Notes: generated from the sequence alone by a model not told the origin. 64,000 nt of DNA from Thalassovita sp. (GCA_017792425.1 CP051233.1:771457-835456); one strand, 5' to 3'; counted from the stretch's first letter, positions 28,992 through 36,662 are shown. A program made the numbers and translations.

Positions 28992-29879
28992 TCAGCCCTT
29001 GGCGATCGCGGCCTGCACGGCCTCGCCCAGGGTGGCGGGGCTGTCGGCAACGACGATCCCGGCCGACTTCATGGCCTCGATCTTCGATTCCGCGTCGCCC
29101 TTGCCGCCCGCGACGATCGCGCCGGCGTGGCCCATGCGGCGGCCCGGAGGTGCGGTGCGCCCGGCGATGAAACCGGCGACCGGCTTCCAGCGGCCCTTCT
29201 TCTTCTGTTCGGCCAGGAACTCGGCGGCTTCTTCTTCTGCCGAGCCACCGATTTCACCGATCATGATGATCGACTGGGTTTCCGGGTCGTTCAGGAACAT
29301 GTCCAGCACGTCGATATGCTCGGTGCCCTTGATCGGGTCGCCGCCGATGCCGACTGCGGTGGACTGGCCCAGGCCGATATCCGAGGTCTGCTTGACCGCT
29401 TCATAGGTCAGGGTGCCCGAACGGGACACGACGCCGACGGACCCACGCTTGTGGATGTGGCCGGGCATGATGCCGATCTTGCAGGCGTCCGGGGTGATCA
29501 CGCCGGGGCAGTTCGGGCCAACCAGGCGCGACTTGCTGTCAACCAGCGCGCGCTTCACGCGCATCATGTCCAGAACCGGAATGCCTTCGGTGATGCAGAC
29601 GATCAGTTCCATTTCCGCGTCGATCGCTTCCAGGATGGAATCGGCTGCGAAGGGCGGGGGAACGTAGATCACGGTGGCGTTGGCCTCGGTCACGTGCTTG
29701 GCTTCGTGGACCGAGTTGAACACCGGCAGGTTCAGGTGGCTGGTGCCGCCCTTGCCGGGTGTCACGCCGCCGACCATCTTGGTGCCGTAGGCAATCGCCT
29801 GTTCCGAGTGGAAGGTGCCCTGCGAGCCGGTGAAGCCCTGGCAGATGACCTTGGTGTTTGCGTCGATGAGGACTGCCAT
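28992..29879 (-). CDS. sucD: Succinyl-CoA synthetase, alpha subunit
   Basis: CoA-binding and phosphohistidine-bearing subunit of succinate-CoA ligase, 295 residues. The N-terminal CoA-binding fold carries QGFTGSQGTFHSEQ. The phosphorylated His is in GRMGHAGAIVAGGKG (about residue 246), and GPNCPGVITP is conserved. The start lies 4 bp after sucC, so the two subunits are co-translated. Confidence 0.97.
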   Translation of the reverse strand: MAVLIDANTKVICQGFTGSQGTFHSEQAIAYGTKMVGGVTPGKGGTSHLNLPVFNSVHEAKHVTEANATVIYVPPPFAADSILEAIDAEMELIVCITEGIPVLDMMRVKRALVDSKSRLVGPNCPGVITPDACKIGIMPGHIHKRGSVGVVSRSGTLTYEAVKQTSDIGLGQSTAVGIGGDPIKGTEHIDVLDMFLNDPETQSIIMIGEIGGSAEEEAAEFLAEQKKKGRWKPVAGFIAGRTAPPGRRMGHAGAIVAGGKGDAESKIEAMKSAGIVVADSPATLGEAVQAAIAKG

Positions 29880-29883
29880 TTTC

Positions 29884-31077
29884 TTATCCTTTCACCGCTT
29901 TGACGATCTTTTCAGCGCCGTCCGACAGGTTGTCGGCGGCGATGACGTTCAGGCCAGAGGTGTTGATGATCTCTTTGCCCGCTTCGACATTGGTGCCTTC
30001 CAGGCGCACGACCAGCGGAACCTTCAGGCCGACTTCTTTCACCGCGGCGACAACGCCCTCGGCGATGACGTCACAGCGCATGATGCCGCCGAAGATGTTG
30101 ACCAGGATGCCTTTGACGTTCGGGTCAGAGGTGATGATCTTGAACGCTTCGGTGACCTTTTCCTTGGTGGCGCCGCCGCCGACGTCCAGGAAGTTCGCGG
30201 GCTCGGCGCCGTACAGCTTGATGATGTCCATGGTGGCCATCGCCAGGCCCGCACCGTTCACCATGCAGCCGATTTCACCGTCCAGCGCGATGTAGTTCAG
30301 GTCGTACTTGGATGCGGCCAGTTCCTTGGGGTCTTCCTCGGTTTCGTCGCGCAGGTTGGCGACGTCCGGGTGGCGGTAGACCGCGTTGCCGTCAAAGCCC
30401 AGCTTGGCGTCCAGCAGCTTCAGGTTGCCATCGGGCATGACGATCAGCGGGTTGATTTCCAGCATCTCCATGTCCTTCTCGACGAAGGCACGGTACAGGT
30501 TGCCCAGCAGCGCGACGCACTGCTTGACCTGGCCGCCGGTCAGACCCAGCGAGAACGCCACGCGACGGCCGTGGTAGGGCATGTAGCCAACCGCGGGGTC
30601 GATGGTGAAGGACAGGATCTTCTCGGGGGTCGATGCCGCGACTTCCTCGATGTCCATGCCGCCCTCGGTCGAGGCAACGATCGAGATGCGCGACGAGCCG
30701 CGGTCGACCAGGAAGGCCAGGTACAGTTCGCGTTCGATGTCCGAACCGGCCTCGATGTAGATGCGGTTCACCTGCTTGCCGGCCGGGCCGGTCTGGTGGG
30801 TGACCAGGGTCTTGCCCAGCATCTTCTTGGCTTCTTCGGCGGCTTCTTCCACCGACTTGGCCAGGCGCACGCCGCCTTTTTCACCGGCTTCGGCTTCTTT
30901 GAACTTGCCCTTGCCGCGGCCACCTGCGTGGATCTGCGCCTTTACCACCCACAGCGGGCCGTCCAGCTCGCCTGCGGCAGTCTTGGCATCCTCGGCCCTC
31001 AGGACGGCGCGTCCTTCAGAAACCGGGGCACCGTATTCGCGAAGAAGTGCTTTCGCCTGATATTCATGGATGTTCAT
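29884..31077 (-). CDS. sucC: Succinyl-CoA synthetase, beta subunit
   Basis: Nucleotide-binding subunit of succinate-CoA ligase, 397 residues with an ATP-grasp domain (about 1-240). MNIHEYQAKALL opens the protein, VKAQIHAGGRGKGKFK is the nucleotide-binding stretch and LEINPLIVMPDG holds metal ligands; the C-terminal ligase domain contains VNIFGGIMRCDVIAEG. First gene of sucC-sucD-sucA-sucB-GT-lpdA. A strong paired palindrome lies 109-139 bp upstream and is the likely regulatory site. Confidence 0.97.
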   Translation of the reverse strand: MNIHEYQAKALLREYGAPVSEGRAVLRAEDAKTAAGELDGPLWVVKAQIHAGGRGKGKFKEAEAGEKGGVRLAKSVEEAAEEAKKMLGKTLVTHQTGPAGKQVNRIYIEAGSDIERELYLAFLVDRGSSRISIVASTEGGMDIEEVAASTPEKILSFTIDPAVGYMPYHGRRVAFSLGLTGGQVKQCVALLGNLYRAFVEKDMEMLEINPLIVMPDGNLKLLDAKLGFDGNAVYRHPDVANLRDETEEDPKELAASKYDLNYIALDGEIGCMVNGAGLAMATMDIIKLYGAEPANFLDVGGGATKEKVTEAFKIITSDPNVKGILVNIFGGIMRCDVIAEGVVAAVKEVGLKVPLVVRLEGTNVEAGKEIINTSGLNVIAADNLSDGAEKIVKAVKG

Positions 31078-31181
31078 GAAAACTGTCCCGTCTTGCTACG
31101 ATTGCGGGTTCGTATACCCCCAAGATGAACACGGTCCTAAGCGTTTTCTTTCGGAAAAGCGGATTTCTGCAATATTTCCGT

Positions 31182-31220
31182 CATATGTGATCACACTCTG
31201 AAAACCTGTGATCACATATG
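31182..31220. promoter_or_regulatory. Paired TGTGATCACA operator upstream of sucC
   Basis: Two perfect 10-bp palindromes TGTGATCACA at 31186-31195 and 31207-31216, centres 21 bp apart (two helical turns). They lie within a larger perfect dyad whose arms are CATATGTGATCACA and TGTGATCACATATG, separated by 11 nt. The nearer palindrome starts 109 bp above the sucC start codon. The same paired arrangement at identical spacing occurs upstream of sdhC. This looks like an operator for a homodimeric regulator binding cooperatively; the regulator is not encoded next to it. Confidence 0.75.
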
Positions 31221-31285
31221 CTGAAATTGTTGATCCGGGTGATTCGAAATCGCCCCGGAAATGGCGGGCGGCCCGGCAAAAGAAA

Positions 31286-31311
31286 GGCCCCGCGACGGTT
31301 GCCGCGGGGCC
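31286..31311 (-). terminator. Rho-independent terminator of mdh
   Basis: Stem GGCCCCGCG (31286-31294) / CGCGGGGCC (31303-31311), 21 bp after the mdh stop. On the minus strand it is followed by TTTCTTTTGCC. This should end the mdh transcript before the sucC promoter region. Confidence 0.82.
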
Positions 31312-31332
31312 CGGATGACGTGTTCGCAGGGC

Positions 31333-32295
31333 TTAGGCCAGCGAGGGGTCGATCTCTTTGCAGGCGTTGACCAGGCCCTTCACGGCGTCGACAGACTTGT
31401 CGAACATGACCTGTTCTTCCTTGTTCAGCTTGATGTCCACGACACGCTCGATGCCGCCGGCGCCGATCACGGTCGGGACGCCAACGTACATGTCCTTCAC
31501 ACCCAGCTCGCCATCGCAATAGGCGGCACAGGGCAGGACGCGCTTCTGGTCTTTCAGGTAGGCTTCGGCCATTTCGATCGCCGAAGTGGCCGGGGCATAG
31601 AACGCCGAACCGGTTTTCAGCAGGCCAACGATCTCGGCGCCGCCGTCACGGGTGCGCTGAACGATCGCGTCCATCTTCTCTTGGGTGGTCCAGCCCATCT
31701 CGATCAGGTCGGGCAGGGGGATACCGGCGACGGTCGAGTAACGCACCGACGGCACCATGGTGTCGCCGTGGCCGCCCAGAACGAACGCGGTCACGTCACG
31801 CATGGACACGCCGAATTCGACCGACAGGAAGTGACGGAAACGGGCCGAGTCCAGCACGCCAGCCATGCCACAAACCTTGTGCGGCGGCAGGCCCGAGAAC
31901 TTCTGCAGCGCCCACACCATCGCGTCCAGCGGGTTGGTGATGCAGATGACGAAGGCGTTCGGGGCGTGCGCGGCAATGCCCTCGCCGACCGATTTCATGA
32001 CCTTCAGGTTGATGCCCAGCAGGTCGTCGCGCGACATGCCCGGCTTGCGGGCGACACCGGCGGTGACGATGCAGACGTCAGCGCCCGCGATATCCGCATA
32101 GTCGCTCGTACCCGACATGGCTGCGTCGAAGCCTTCCGAAGGGCCCGATTCCGCGATGTCGAGCGCCTTGCCCTGGGGCAGGCCGTCGGCGATGTCGAAC
32201 ATCACGATGTCGCCGAGTTCTTTCAGGGCTGCGAGGTGGGCAAGAGTGCCACCGATGTTGCCTGCGCCGATGAGGGCAATCTTGGGTCTGGCCAT
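31333..32295 (-). CDS. mdh: Malate dehydrogenase (LDH-like type)
   Basis: NAD-dependent malate dehydrogenase, 320 residues, of the lactate dehydrogenase-like group usual in alphaproteobacteria. The Rossmann loop is IALIGAGNIGGTLAHLAAL (about residue 5), the substrate-binding Arg loop includes VARKPGMSRDDLL, and the catalytic His is in LGGHGDTMVP (about residue 176). The start is ATG at 32295 with GGAG 9 nt upstream; an ATG at 32304 sits too close to that Shine-Dalgarno sequence. A terminator follows, so it is likely transcribed separately from sucC. Confidence 0.97.
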   Translation of the reverse strand: MARPKIALIGAGNIGGTLAHLAALKELGDIVMFDIADGLPQGKALDIAESGPSEGFDAAMSGTSDYADIAGADVCIVTAGVARKPGMSRDDLLGINLKVMKSVGEGIAAHAPNAFVICITNPLDAMVWALQKFSGLPPHKVCGMAGVLDSARFRHFLSVEFGVSMRDVTAFVLGGHGDTMVPSVRYSTVAGIPLPDLIEMGWTTQEKMDAIVQRTRDGGAEIVGLLKTGSAFYAPATSAIEMAEAYLKDQKRVLPCAAYCDGELGVKDMYVGVPTVIGAGGIERVVDIKLNKEEQVMFDKSVDAVKGLVNACKEIDPSLA

Positions 32296-32456
32296 GGAAT
32301 TCATCTCCGGTCCGATTGATTTTCGCGCATGGCGTAGTCGTTTCGCGGCTTCGTTTCAAGTCTGCTGCGATGCGGCGTCTGTTAATTTGTGACTGTGATG
32401 TAACGCGTGGACGGTCTAAAGCGGTGATTGATAGGGGTTTTACGGAATACAATGGT

Positions 32457-33209
32457 ATGCAGTTGGACTGGGGGTTTTTTGCCATCGCCGCACCCGCCGT
32501 GGTTTTCGCGGGGGTTTCAAAGGGTGGTTTCGGGTCCGGTGCGGCGTTCGCGTCCGCATCGATTCTCGCGCTGGTTCTTGAACCGGGGCAGGCACTTGGC
32601 ATCATGTTGCCCTTGCTGATGTTGATGGATGTGTCATCCCTGCGCCCCTACTGGCGGAAATGGAGCCTGCCCGACGCGCGCCGGCTGATCCTGGGCGCGC
32701 TGCCGGGGGTGGCCGTGGGGGCGTGGCTGTACCAGATCGCCGATGCGGACCTGTTCCGCCTGCTGATTGGCGGCATCTCGCTGGCATTCGTGGCGTGGCA
32801 ACTGGGACTGAAATCGCGGCTGATCCGCCCACCCGCGCGGGAAATGCCCGGCTGGGGCGGGGTGCTGGCCGGGGCGATGGCCGGGTTCACCAGCTTCGTC
32901 AGCCACGCGGGCGGGCCGCCCGCCGCCGTCTACCTGCTGTCGCGGGGGCTGGGCAAAACCCCTTATCAGGCGACGACCGTGCTGGTGTTCTGGGCCATCA
33001 ACATCGCCAAGTTCGTGCCCTACGCCTTTCTGGGCATCTTCAGCGCCCAGACCCTGCTGGCGGATCTGCTGCTGGCGCCGTTCGCCGTGCTGGGCGCGCT
33101 GCTGGGGGTGCGGGCGCATCACATGGTGCCCGAACGCGCCTTTTTTGGCCTGACCTACGTCCTGTTGACCCTGACCGGGACCAAGCTGATCTGGGACGCG
33201 CTGACCTAG
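32457..33209 (+). CDS. TauE/SafE family membrane exporter
   Basis: A 250-residue polytopic inner-membrane protein of the sulfite exporter TauE/SafE (DUF81) family with about seven or eight hydrophobic segments. The paired glycine-rich repeats FAGVSKGGFGSGAAF near the start and FTSFVSHAGGPPAAVYLL in the middle mark the two half-repeats. It probably exports a small sulfur oxyanion or organic sulfonate-derived anion; the substrate is not shown by the sequence. It is divergent from mdh, and mcl2 follows 96 bp downstream. Confidence 0.87.
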   Translation: MQLDWGFFAIAAPAVVFAGVSKGGFGSGAAFASASILALVLEPGQALGIMLPLLMLMDVSSLRPYWRKWSLPDARRLILGALPGVAVGAWLYQIADADLFRLLIGGISLAFVAWQLGLKSRLIRPPAREMPGWGGVLAGAMAGFTSFVSHAGGPPAAVYLLSRGLGKTPYQATTVLVFWAINIAKFVPYAFLGIFSAQTLLADLLLAPFAVLGALLGVRAHHMVPERAFFGLTYVLLTLTGTKLIWDALT

Positions 33210-33222
33210 GACGCGCCGTTAT

Positions 33223-33236
33223 TTCTGCATTGCGGC
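33223..33236 (+). promoter_or_regulatory. Motif shared by mcl2 and ccr upstream regions
   Basis: TTCTGCATTGCGGC, 14 bp, identical to 48604-48617 upstream of ccr. It contains the imperfect inverted repeat CTGCA-T-TGCGG. TTGCGGC also occurs at 47078-47084 in the ecm upstream region. It may be a site for a regulator of acetyl-CoA assimilation; the ScfR-type regulators of such pathways (RamB/PccR group) bind TTGCAA-like inverted repeats, as far as I recall. Confidence 0.45.
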
Positions 33237-33305
33237 GACATTGCCCTTGAAACAATCGCAGAAAATGGGGCATGTCTGCGCAAGATTATTACGAGGAAGA
33301 GACTC

Positions 33306-34163
33306 ATGGACATGACCGCACGCCCCTATCGCTCTGTACTCTATATTCCCGGATCGAAGGACCGGGCGCTGGACAAGGCCCGCGGCCTGCCGGTTGACGC
33401 GATCATCTTCGACCTCGAGGACGCCGTGACCCCCGACGCCAAGGTCGCGGCCCGCGCCACCCTGAAGGCCGCGCTGGAACAGGGCGGCTATGGCAACAAG
33501 GCCCGGATCATCCGCATCAACGGGCTGGACACCGAATGGGGCGCCGGCGATGTCGCCGCGCTGAAGGACGCCGATTGCGACGCTTTCCTGCTGCCCAAGG
33601 TGAATTCTGCCGCCGATGTGCAGGCGCTGGCGGATCTGCTGGGCAACGGCAAGCCGATCTGGGCGATGATGGAAACCCCGCTGGGCATCCTGAACGCGCT
33701 GGAAATCGCCGCCCACCCGCAGCTGACCGGTTTCGTCGCGGGCACCAACGATCTGGCCAAAGAGCTGAACTGCCGTTTCCGCGCCGACCGTCTGCCGATG
33801 CAGGCGTCGCTGCAGATGATCCTGCTGGCCGCCCGCGCGCATGGCGTGGTTGCCATCGACGGTGTCTACAACCAGTTCAAGGATGACGAGGGCCTGAAAT
33901 TCGAATGCGACCAGGGCCGTGACATGGGCTTTGACGGCAAGACCCTGATCCACCCGGCGCAGGTGGACGTGACCAACGCCGCCTTCGCCCCGTCCGAGGC
34001 TGAAATCGACCTGGCCCGCCGCCAGATCGCCGCCTTCGAGGAAACCGAGGCTTCGGGTCAGGGCGTGGCCGTGGTGGACGGCAAGATCGTCGAAAACCTG
34101 CATGTCGAAACCGCGAAAAAGATGCTGGCCAAGGCCGCGGCCATTGCGGAACTGGCCGGATAA
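33306..34163 (+). CDS. mcl2: (3S)-malyl-CoA thioesterase (Mcl2), HpcH/HpaI-citrate lyase family
   Basis: A 285-residue TIM-barrel protein of the citrate lyase beta-like family. RSVLYIPGSKDRALDKA opens it; IIFDLEDAV and MMETPLGILNALEIA hold acidic Mg2+ ligands, and FVAGTNDLAKELN has the conserved Asp. It is shorter than, and different from, the true malyl-CoA/beta-methylmalyl-CoA lyase Mcl1 (about 318 residues). It matches the R. sphaeroides paralogue Mcl2, which hydrolyses (3S)-malyl-CoA to malate and CoA in the ethylmalonyl-CoA pathway. The setting between mdh and mch is the same as in R. sphaeroides. An RBS (GAGGAAGAGACTC) precedes the ATG. Confidence 0.88.
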   Translation: MDMTARPYRSVLYIPGSKDRALDKARGLPVDAIIFDLEDAVTPDAKVAARATLKAALEQGGYGNKARIIRINGLDTEWGAGDVAALKDADCDAFLLPKVNSAADVQALADLLGNGKPIWAMMETPLGILNALEIAAHPQLTGFVAGTNDLAKELNCRFRADRLPMQASLQMILLAARAHGVVAIDGVYNQFKDDEGLKFECDQGRDMGFDGKTLIHPAQVDVTNAAFAPSEAEIDLARRQIAAFEETEASGQGVAVVDGKIVENLHVETAKKMLAKAAAIAELAG

Positions 34164-34199
34164 GCCAAAACTGCGCCCGGAACGAAAACGGAGGTTTCC

Positions 34200-34742
34200 A
34201 TGATCTGGCTTGTTCTGGGCGTCCTTATCTGGTCGGGCGCGCATCTGTTCAAACGCATCGCCCCGGGGGCCCGCGCCGGGATGGGCGACAGGGCCAAGGG
34301 GCCGGTGGCGCTGGCGCTGTTGGCGGCACTGGTGCTGATGGTGCTGGGCTATCGCATGGCCGATGGCGCGGTGTTCTGGGGCCGGTCCCCGGCCACCGTT
34401 GGTATCAACAACCTGCTGATGATCCTGTCGGTCTACCTGTTCGCGGCCTCTGGTCTAAAAACAAAGGCGACGCAATTCATCCGCCACCCGCAGCTAACCG
34501 CCGTCAAAGCGTGGGCCGTTGCCCACCTGCTGGTCAACGGCACGGTCGAGGATCTCGTGCTGTTCGGCGGCATCCTGGCTTGGGCCGTGGCCGAGGTCAT
34601 CCTGATCAACCGCCAGACCGAGTGGACCAAACCCGCCCTGTCGACCGCCGCAAAGGAACTGCGCGCCGTGTTCGGCACCGTTGCCGTCTATGTCGGCATC
34701 GTCCTGATCCATAAGGCCCTTGGCTATATTCCATACGGATAA
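34200..34742 (+). CDS. NnrU family membrane protein
   Basis: A 180-residue protein with four or five membrane segments, of the NnrU family named after a denitrification-associated gene but widespread and of unknown activity. FIRHPQLTAVKAWAVAHLLVNG is the conserved central motif (only part quoted need match) and carries His residues that could bind a cofactor. It sits 36 bp after mcl2 and 4 bp before the DUF1737 gene, so it belongs to the mcl2-mch operon. No denitrification genes are nearby. Confidence 0.85.
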   Translation: MIWLVLGVLIWSGAHLFKRIAPGARAGMGDRAKGPVALALLAALVLMVLGYRMADGAVFWGRSPATVGINNLLMILSVYLFAASGLKTKATQFIRHPQLTAVKAWAVAHLLVNGTVEDLVLFGGILAWAVAEVILINRQTEWTKPALSTAAKELRAVFGTVAVYVGIVLIHKALGYIPYG

Positions 34743-34746
34743 CCCC

Positions 34747-34950
34747 ATGAAACTGTACAGATTCCTGACTGCAGACGATACGTCCGCCTTCTGCCACAAG
34801 GTGACCGCCGCCCTGAACAAGGGATGGGAACTGCATGGCCAGCCCACCTATGCCTTCGATGCCGCCAACGGCGTGATGCGCTGCGGGCAGGCCGTGGTGA
34901 AAGAGGTGGAGGGCACCTATACCCCCGACACGAAGCTTGGAGAACACTGA
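34747..34950 (+). CDS. DUF1737 small protein
   Basis: A 67-residue soluble protein beginning MKLYRFLTADDTSAFCHKV, with the conserved ALNKGWELHGQPTYAFD and CGQAVVKEV of DUF1737. Its function is unknown. The start codon follows the nnrU stop by 4 bp, and its TGA shares a base with the mch ATG (TGATG), so it is translated together with mesaconyl-CoA hydratase. Confidence 0.85.
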   Translation: MKLYRFLTADDTSAFCHKVTAALNKGWELHGQPTYAFDAANGVMRCGQAVVKEVEGTYTPDTKLGEH

Positions 34951-35984
34951 TGGCGAAAACCAACCCGGGCCGCTTTTTCGAGGATTACCAGATCGGCGAC
35001 GTGATCGCGCACGCCGTTCCCCGCACCGTGGGTGAAGGTGAACGTGCGCTCTATCACGCGCTCTACCCGGCGCGTCATGCGCTGTATTCCTCGGATGAAT
35101 TCGCCCGTGACAGCGGCCTGCCCGAAAGCCCGCTGGACGATCTGGCCGCCTTTCACGTGGTATTCGGCAAGACCGTGCCGGACGTGTCGCTGAACGCCGT
35201 CGCCAACCTGGGGTATGCCGAAGGCCGCTGGCTGAAACCGGTCTACGCCGGGGACACGCTGCGCTCGACCTCCGAAGTCATCGGGCTGAAACAGAATTCC
35301 AACGGCAAGTCCGGCGTCGTCTACGTCCGCACCCGCGGCTGGAACCAGATGGGAGAGGTCGTTCTGGACTATGTCCGCTGGGTCATGGTGCGCAAGAACA
35401 ACCTGGACGCCCCCGCCCCGGAAACCGTGATCCCCGACCTGCAACAGGTGATCCCGGCCTCGGACCTGGTGATCCCCGAAGGGCTGGATTTCAGCAATTA
35501 CGACTTCGTGCAGGCGGGCGAGCCGCACCGCTGGGGCGACTATGCGGTGGGCGAGGTCATCGACCACGTCGACGGCGTCACCATCGAAGAAGCCGAGCAC
35601 ATGATCGCCACCCGCCTGTGGCAGAACACCGCCAAGGTGCATTTCGACGCGACCTTCCGTCCCGACGGCCAGCGGCTGATCTATGGCGGCCACGTCATCA
35701 GCATGGCGCGGGCGCTGTCCTTCAACGGGCTGGCCAACGCGCAGATGATCGTCGGCCTGAACGGCGGCGCGCACGCCAACCCCTGTTTCAGCGGCCTGAC
35801 CGTCAAGGCGTGGTCCGAGGTGCTGGACAAGGCCGAAACAGACGCCCCCGGCGTCGGCGCGATCCGCCTGCGGCTGGTCGCCGTCAAGGCGGGCGCCGAA
35901 CCCGGCCAACTGAAGGGCGAGGACGGCAAGTACCTGCCCGAAGTCCTGCTGGATCTGGATTACTGGGCATTGATGCCGATGTGA
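34950..35984 (+). CDS. mch: Mesaconyl-CoA hydratase (beta-methylmalyl-CoA dehydratase)
   Basis: Ethylmalonyl-CoA pathway enzyme that hydrates mesaconyl-C1-CoA to beta-methylmalyl-CoA. It has 344 residues made of two MaoC-like hotdog domains. The first contains GRFFEDYQIGDVIAHAVPRT; the second opens near YAVGEVIDHVDGVTIEEAEH and carries the catalytic-type motif FDATFRPDGQRLIYGGHVIS. The start at 34950 overlaps the upstream stop; the frame extends earlier but only through the DUF1737 gene. A GC-rich terminator follows. Confidence 0.93.
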   Translation: MAKTNPGRFFEDYQIGDVIAHAVPRTVGEGERALYHALYPARHALYSSDEFARDSGLPESPLDDLAAFHVVFGKTVPDVSLNAVANLGYAEGRWLKPVYAGDTLRSTSEVIGLKQNSNGKSGVVYVRTRGWNQMGEVVLDYVRWVMVRKNNLDAPAPETVIPDLQQVIPASDLVIPEGLDFSNYDFVQAGEPHRWGDYAVGEVIDHVDGVTIEEAEHMIATRLWQNTAKVHFDATFRPDGQRLIYGGHVISMARALSFNGLANAQMIVGLNGGAHANPCFSGLTVKAWSEVLDKAETDAPGVGAIRLRLVAVKAGAEPGQLKGEDGKYLPEVLLDLDYWALMPM

Positions 35985-35993
35985 TCGCTGCCC

Positions 35994-36023
35994 CCCCCCG
36001 CCCGGCAAGATCCGGGCGGGGGG
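35994..36023 (+). terminator. GC-rich hairpin terminator after mch
   Basis: 12-bp stem CCCCCCGCCCGG (35994-36005) / CCGGGCGGGGGG (36012-36023), loop CAAGAT, followed by TCTGATATTC. Only a weak U-run follows, but the stem is very stable. It separates the mcl2-mch operon from the sdh promoter region. Confidence 0.65.
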
Positions 36024-36115
36024 TCTGATATTCGGCTTGATCTATGTTAGCGATGCACATGCAGCATCGGCTGCGGAATCGCCGACATTCCCGACAAAAA
36101 CTCTCTGGTCATTTT

Positions 36116-36146
36116 TGTGATCACGCTTGCGAATTGTGTGATCACG
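36116..36146. promoter_or_regulatory. Paired TGTGATCACG operator upstream of sdhC
   Basis: TGTGATCACG at 36116-36125 and again at 36137-36146, repeat spacing exactly 21 bp, ending 121 bp before the sdhC ATG. Spacing and core match the pair upstream of sucC. AT-rich hexamers downstream (TTTATG at about 36158) could be a -10 element that places the second palindrome near a -35 region. This makes sdhCDAB and sucCDAB-lpd candidates for one regulon. Confidence 0.75.
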
Positions 36147-36179
36147 AAGCCGCGGATTTATGACATTTCCGTGTAATTT

Positions 36180-36196
36180 GATGCTGCAGCAGCATC
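36180..36196. promoter_or_regulatory. GATGC palindrome in the sdhC leader
   Basis: Perfect 17-bp palindrome, arms GATGCTGC and GCAGCATC around one A, 71 bp before the sdhC ATG. A related sequence of the same length with GATGC/GCATC ends lies at 36052-36068. It could be a second operator or a leader-RNA hairpin. Confidence 0.4.
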
Positions 36197-36267
36197 CGTT
36201 CCGCGTGACAAAACCGAAAAATAGTCCCATAAGTCCAAGCAGCAAGGGAACCCTGAAAGGATCTGAT

Positions 36268-36651
36268 ATGGCCGATGTGAAACGGGTCGAGCGCCCACTT
36301 TCGCCGCATCTTCAAATCTACCGTCCCCAGCTGACCTCGTTCACTTCCATCCTGACGCGGATCACCGGGAACGCCCTGATTGTCTCCGCCATGCTGGTCG
36401 TGTGGTGGTTGCTGGCGGCCGCAACGTCCGAATCCTACTACGCCATCGCCAACGCGGTGCTGACCTCGTGGTTCGGTGACATCGTGTTCACCCTGTCGGC
36501 CCTGGGCGTGTGGTATCACTACCTGGCCGGTCTGCGTCACCTGTATTTCGACGCTGGCAAGGGCCTGGACATCCCCACCGCTGAAAAGCTGGGCTGGGCC
36601 TGCATCATCGGGTCGGTCGTCCTGACCGTCCTGACCATCGTGATCGTGTAA
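36268..36651 (+). CDS. sdhC: Succinate dehydrogenase cytochrome b556 subunit
   Basis: Membrane anchor of complex II, 127 residues with three membrane segments. The conserved RPLSPHLQIYRPQLTSFTSI precedes the first, and a heme-ligand His lies in ALGVWYHYLAGLRHL. The start is ATG at 36268 after AAAGGATCT; upstream in-frame codons to 36160 lack an RBS and family support. First gene of sdhC-sdhD-sdhA-(sulfotransferase)-sdhB. Confidence 0.95.
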   Translation: MADVKRVERPLSPHLQIYRPQLTSFTSILTRITGNALIVSAMLVVWWLLAAATSESYYAIANAVLTSWFGDIVFTLSALGVWYHYLAGLRHLYFDAGKGLDIPTAEKLGWACIIGSVVLTVLTIVIV

Positions 36652-36662
36652 GGAGACCGGAC

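Noticed and set aside
27055..29406. Long open frame opposite sucA and sucD
   Set aside because: Composition is typical of an antisense shadow; sucA and sucD on the other strand are unmistakable.
31186..31216. Reading the TGTGATCACA pair as ordinary CRP/FNR sites
   Set aside because: CRP sites need TGTGA-N6-TCACA; here the half-sites are fused with no spacer in each copy, so a CRP/FNR dimer would not fit either palindrome.
33306..34163. Malyl-CoA lyase Mcl1
   Set aside because: Shorter, with a different N-terminus and motif context; fits the thioesterase paralogue Mcl2 and its known location before mch.
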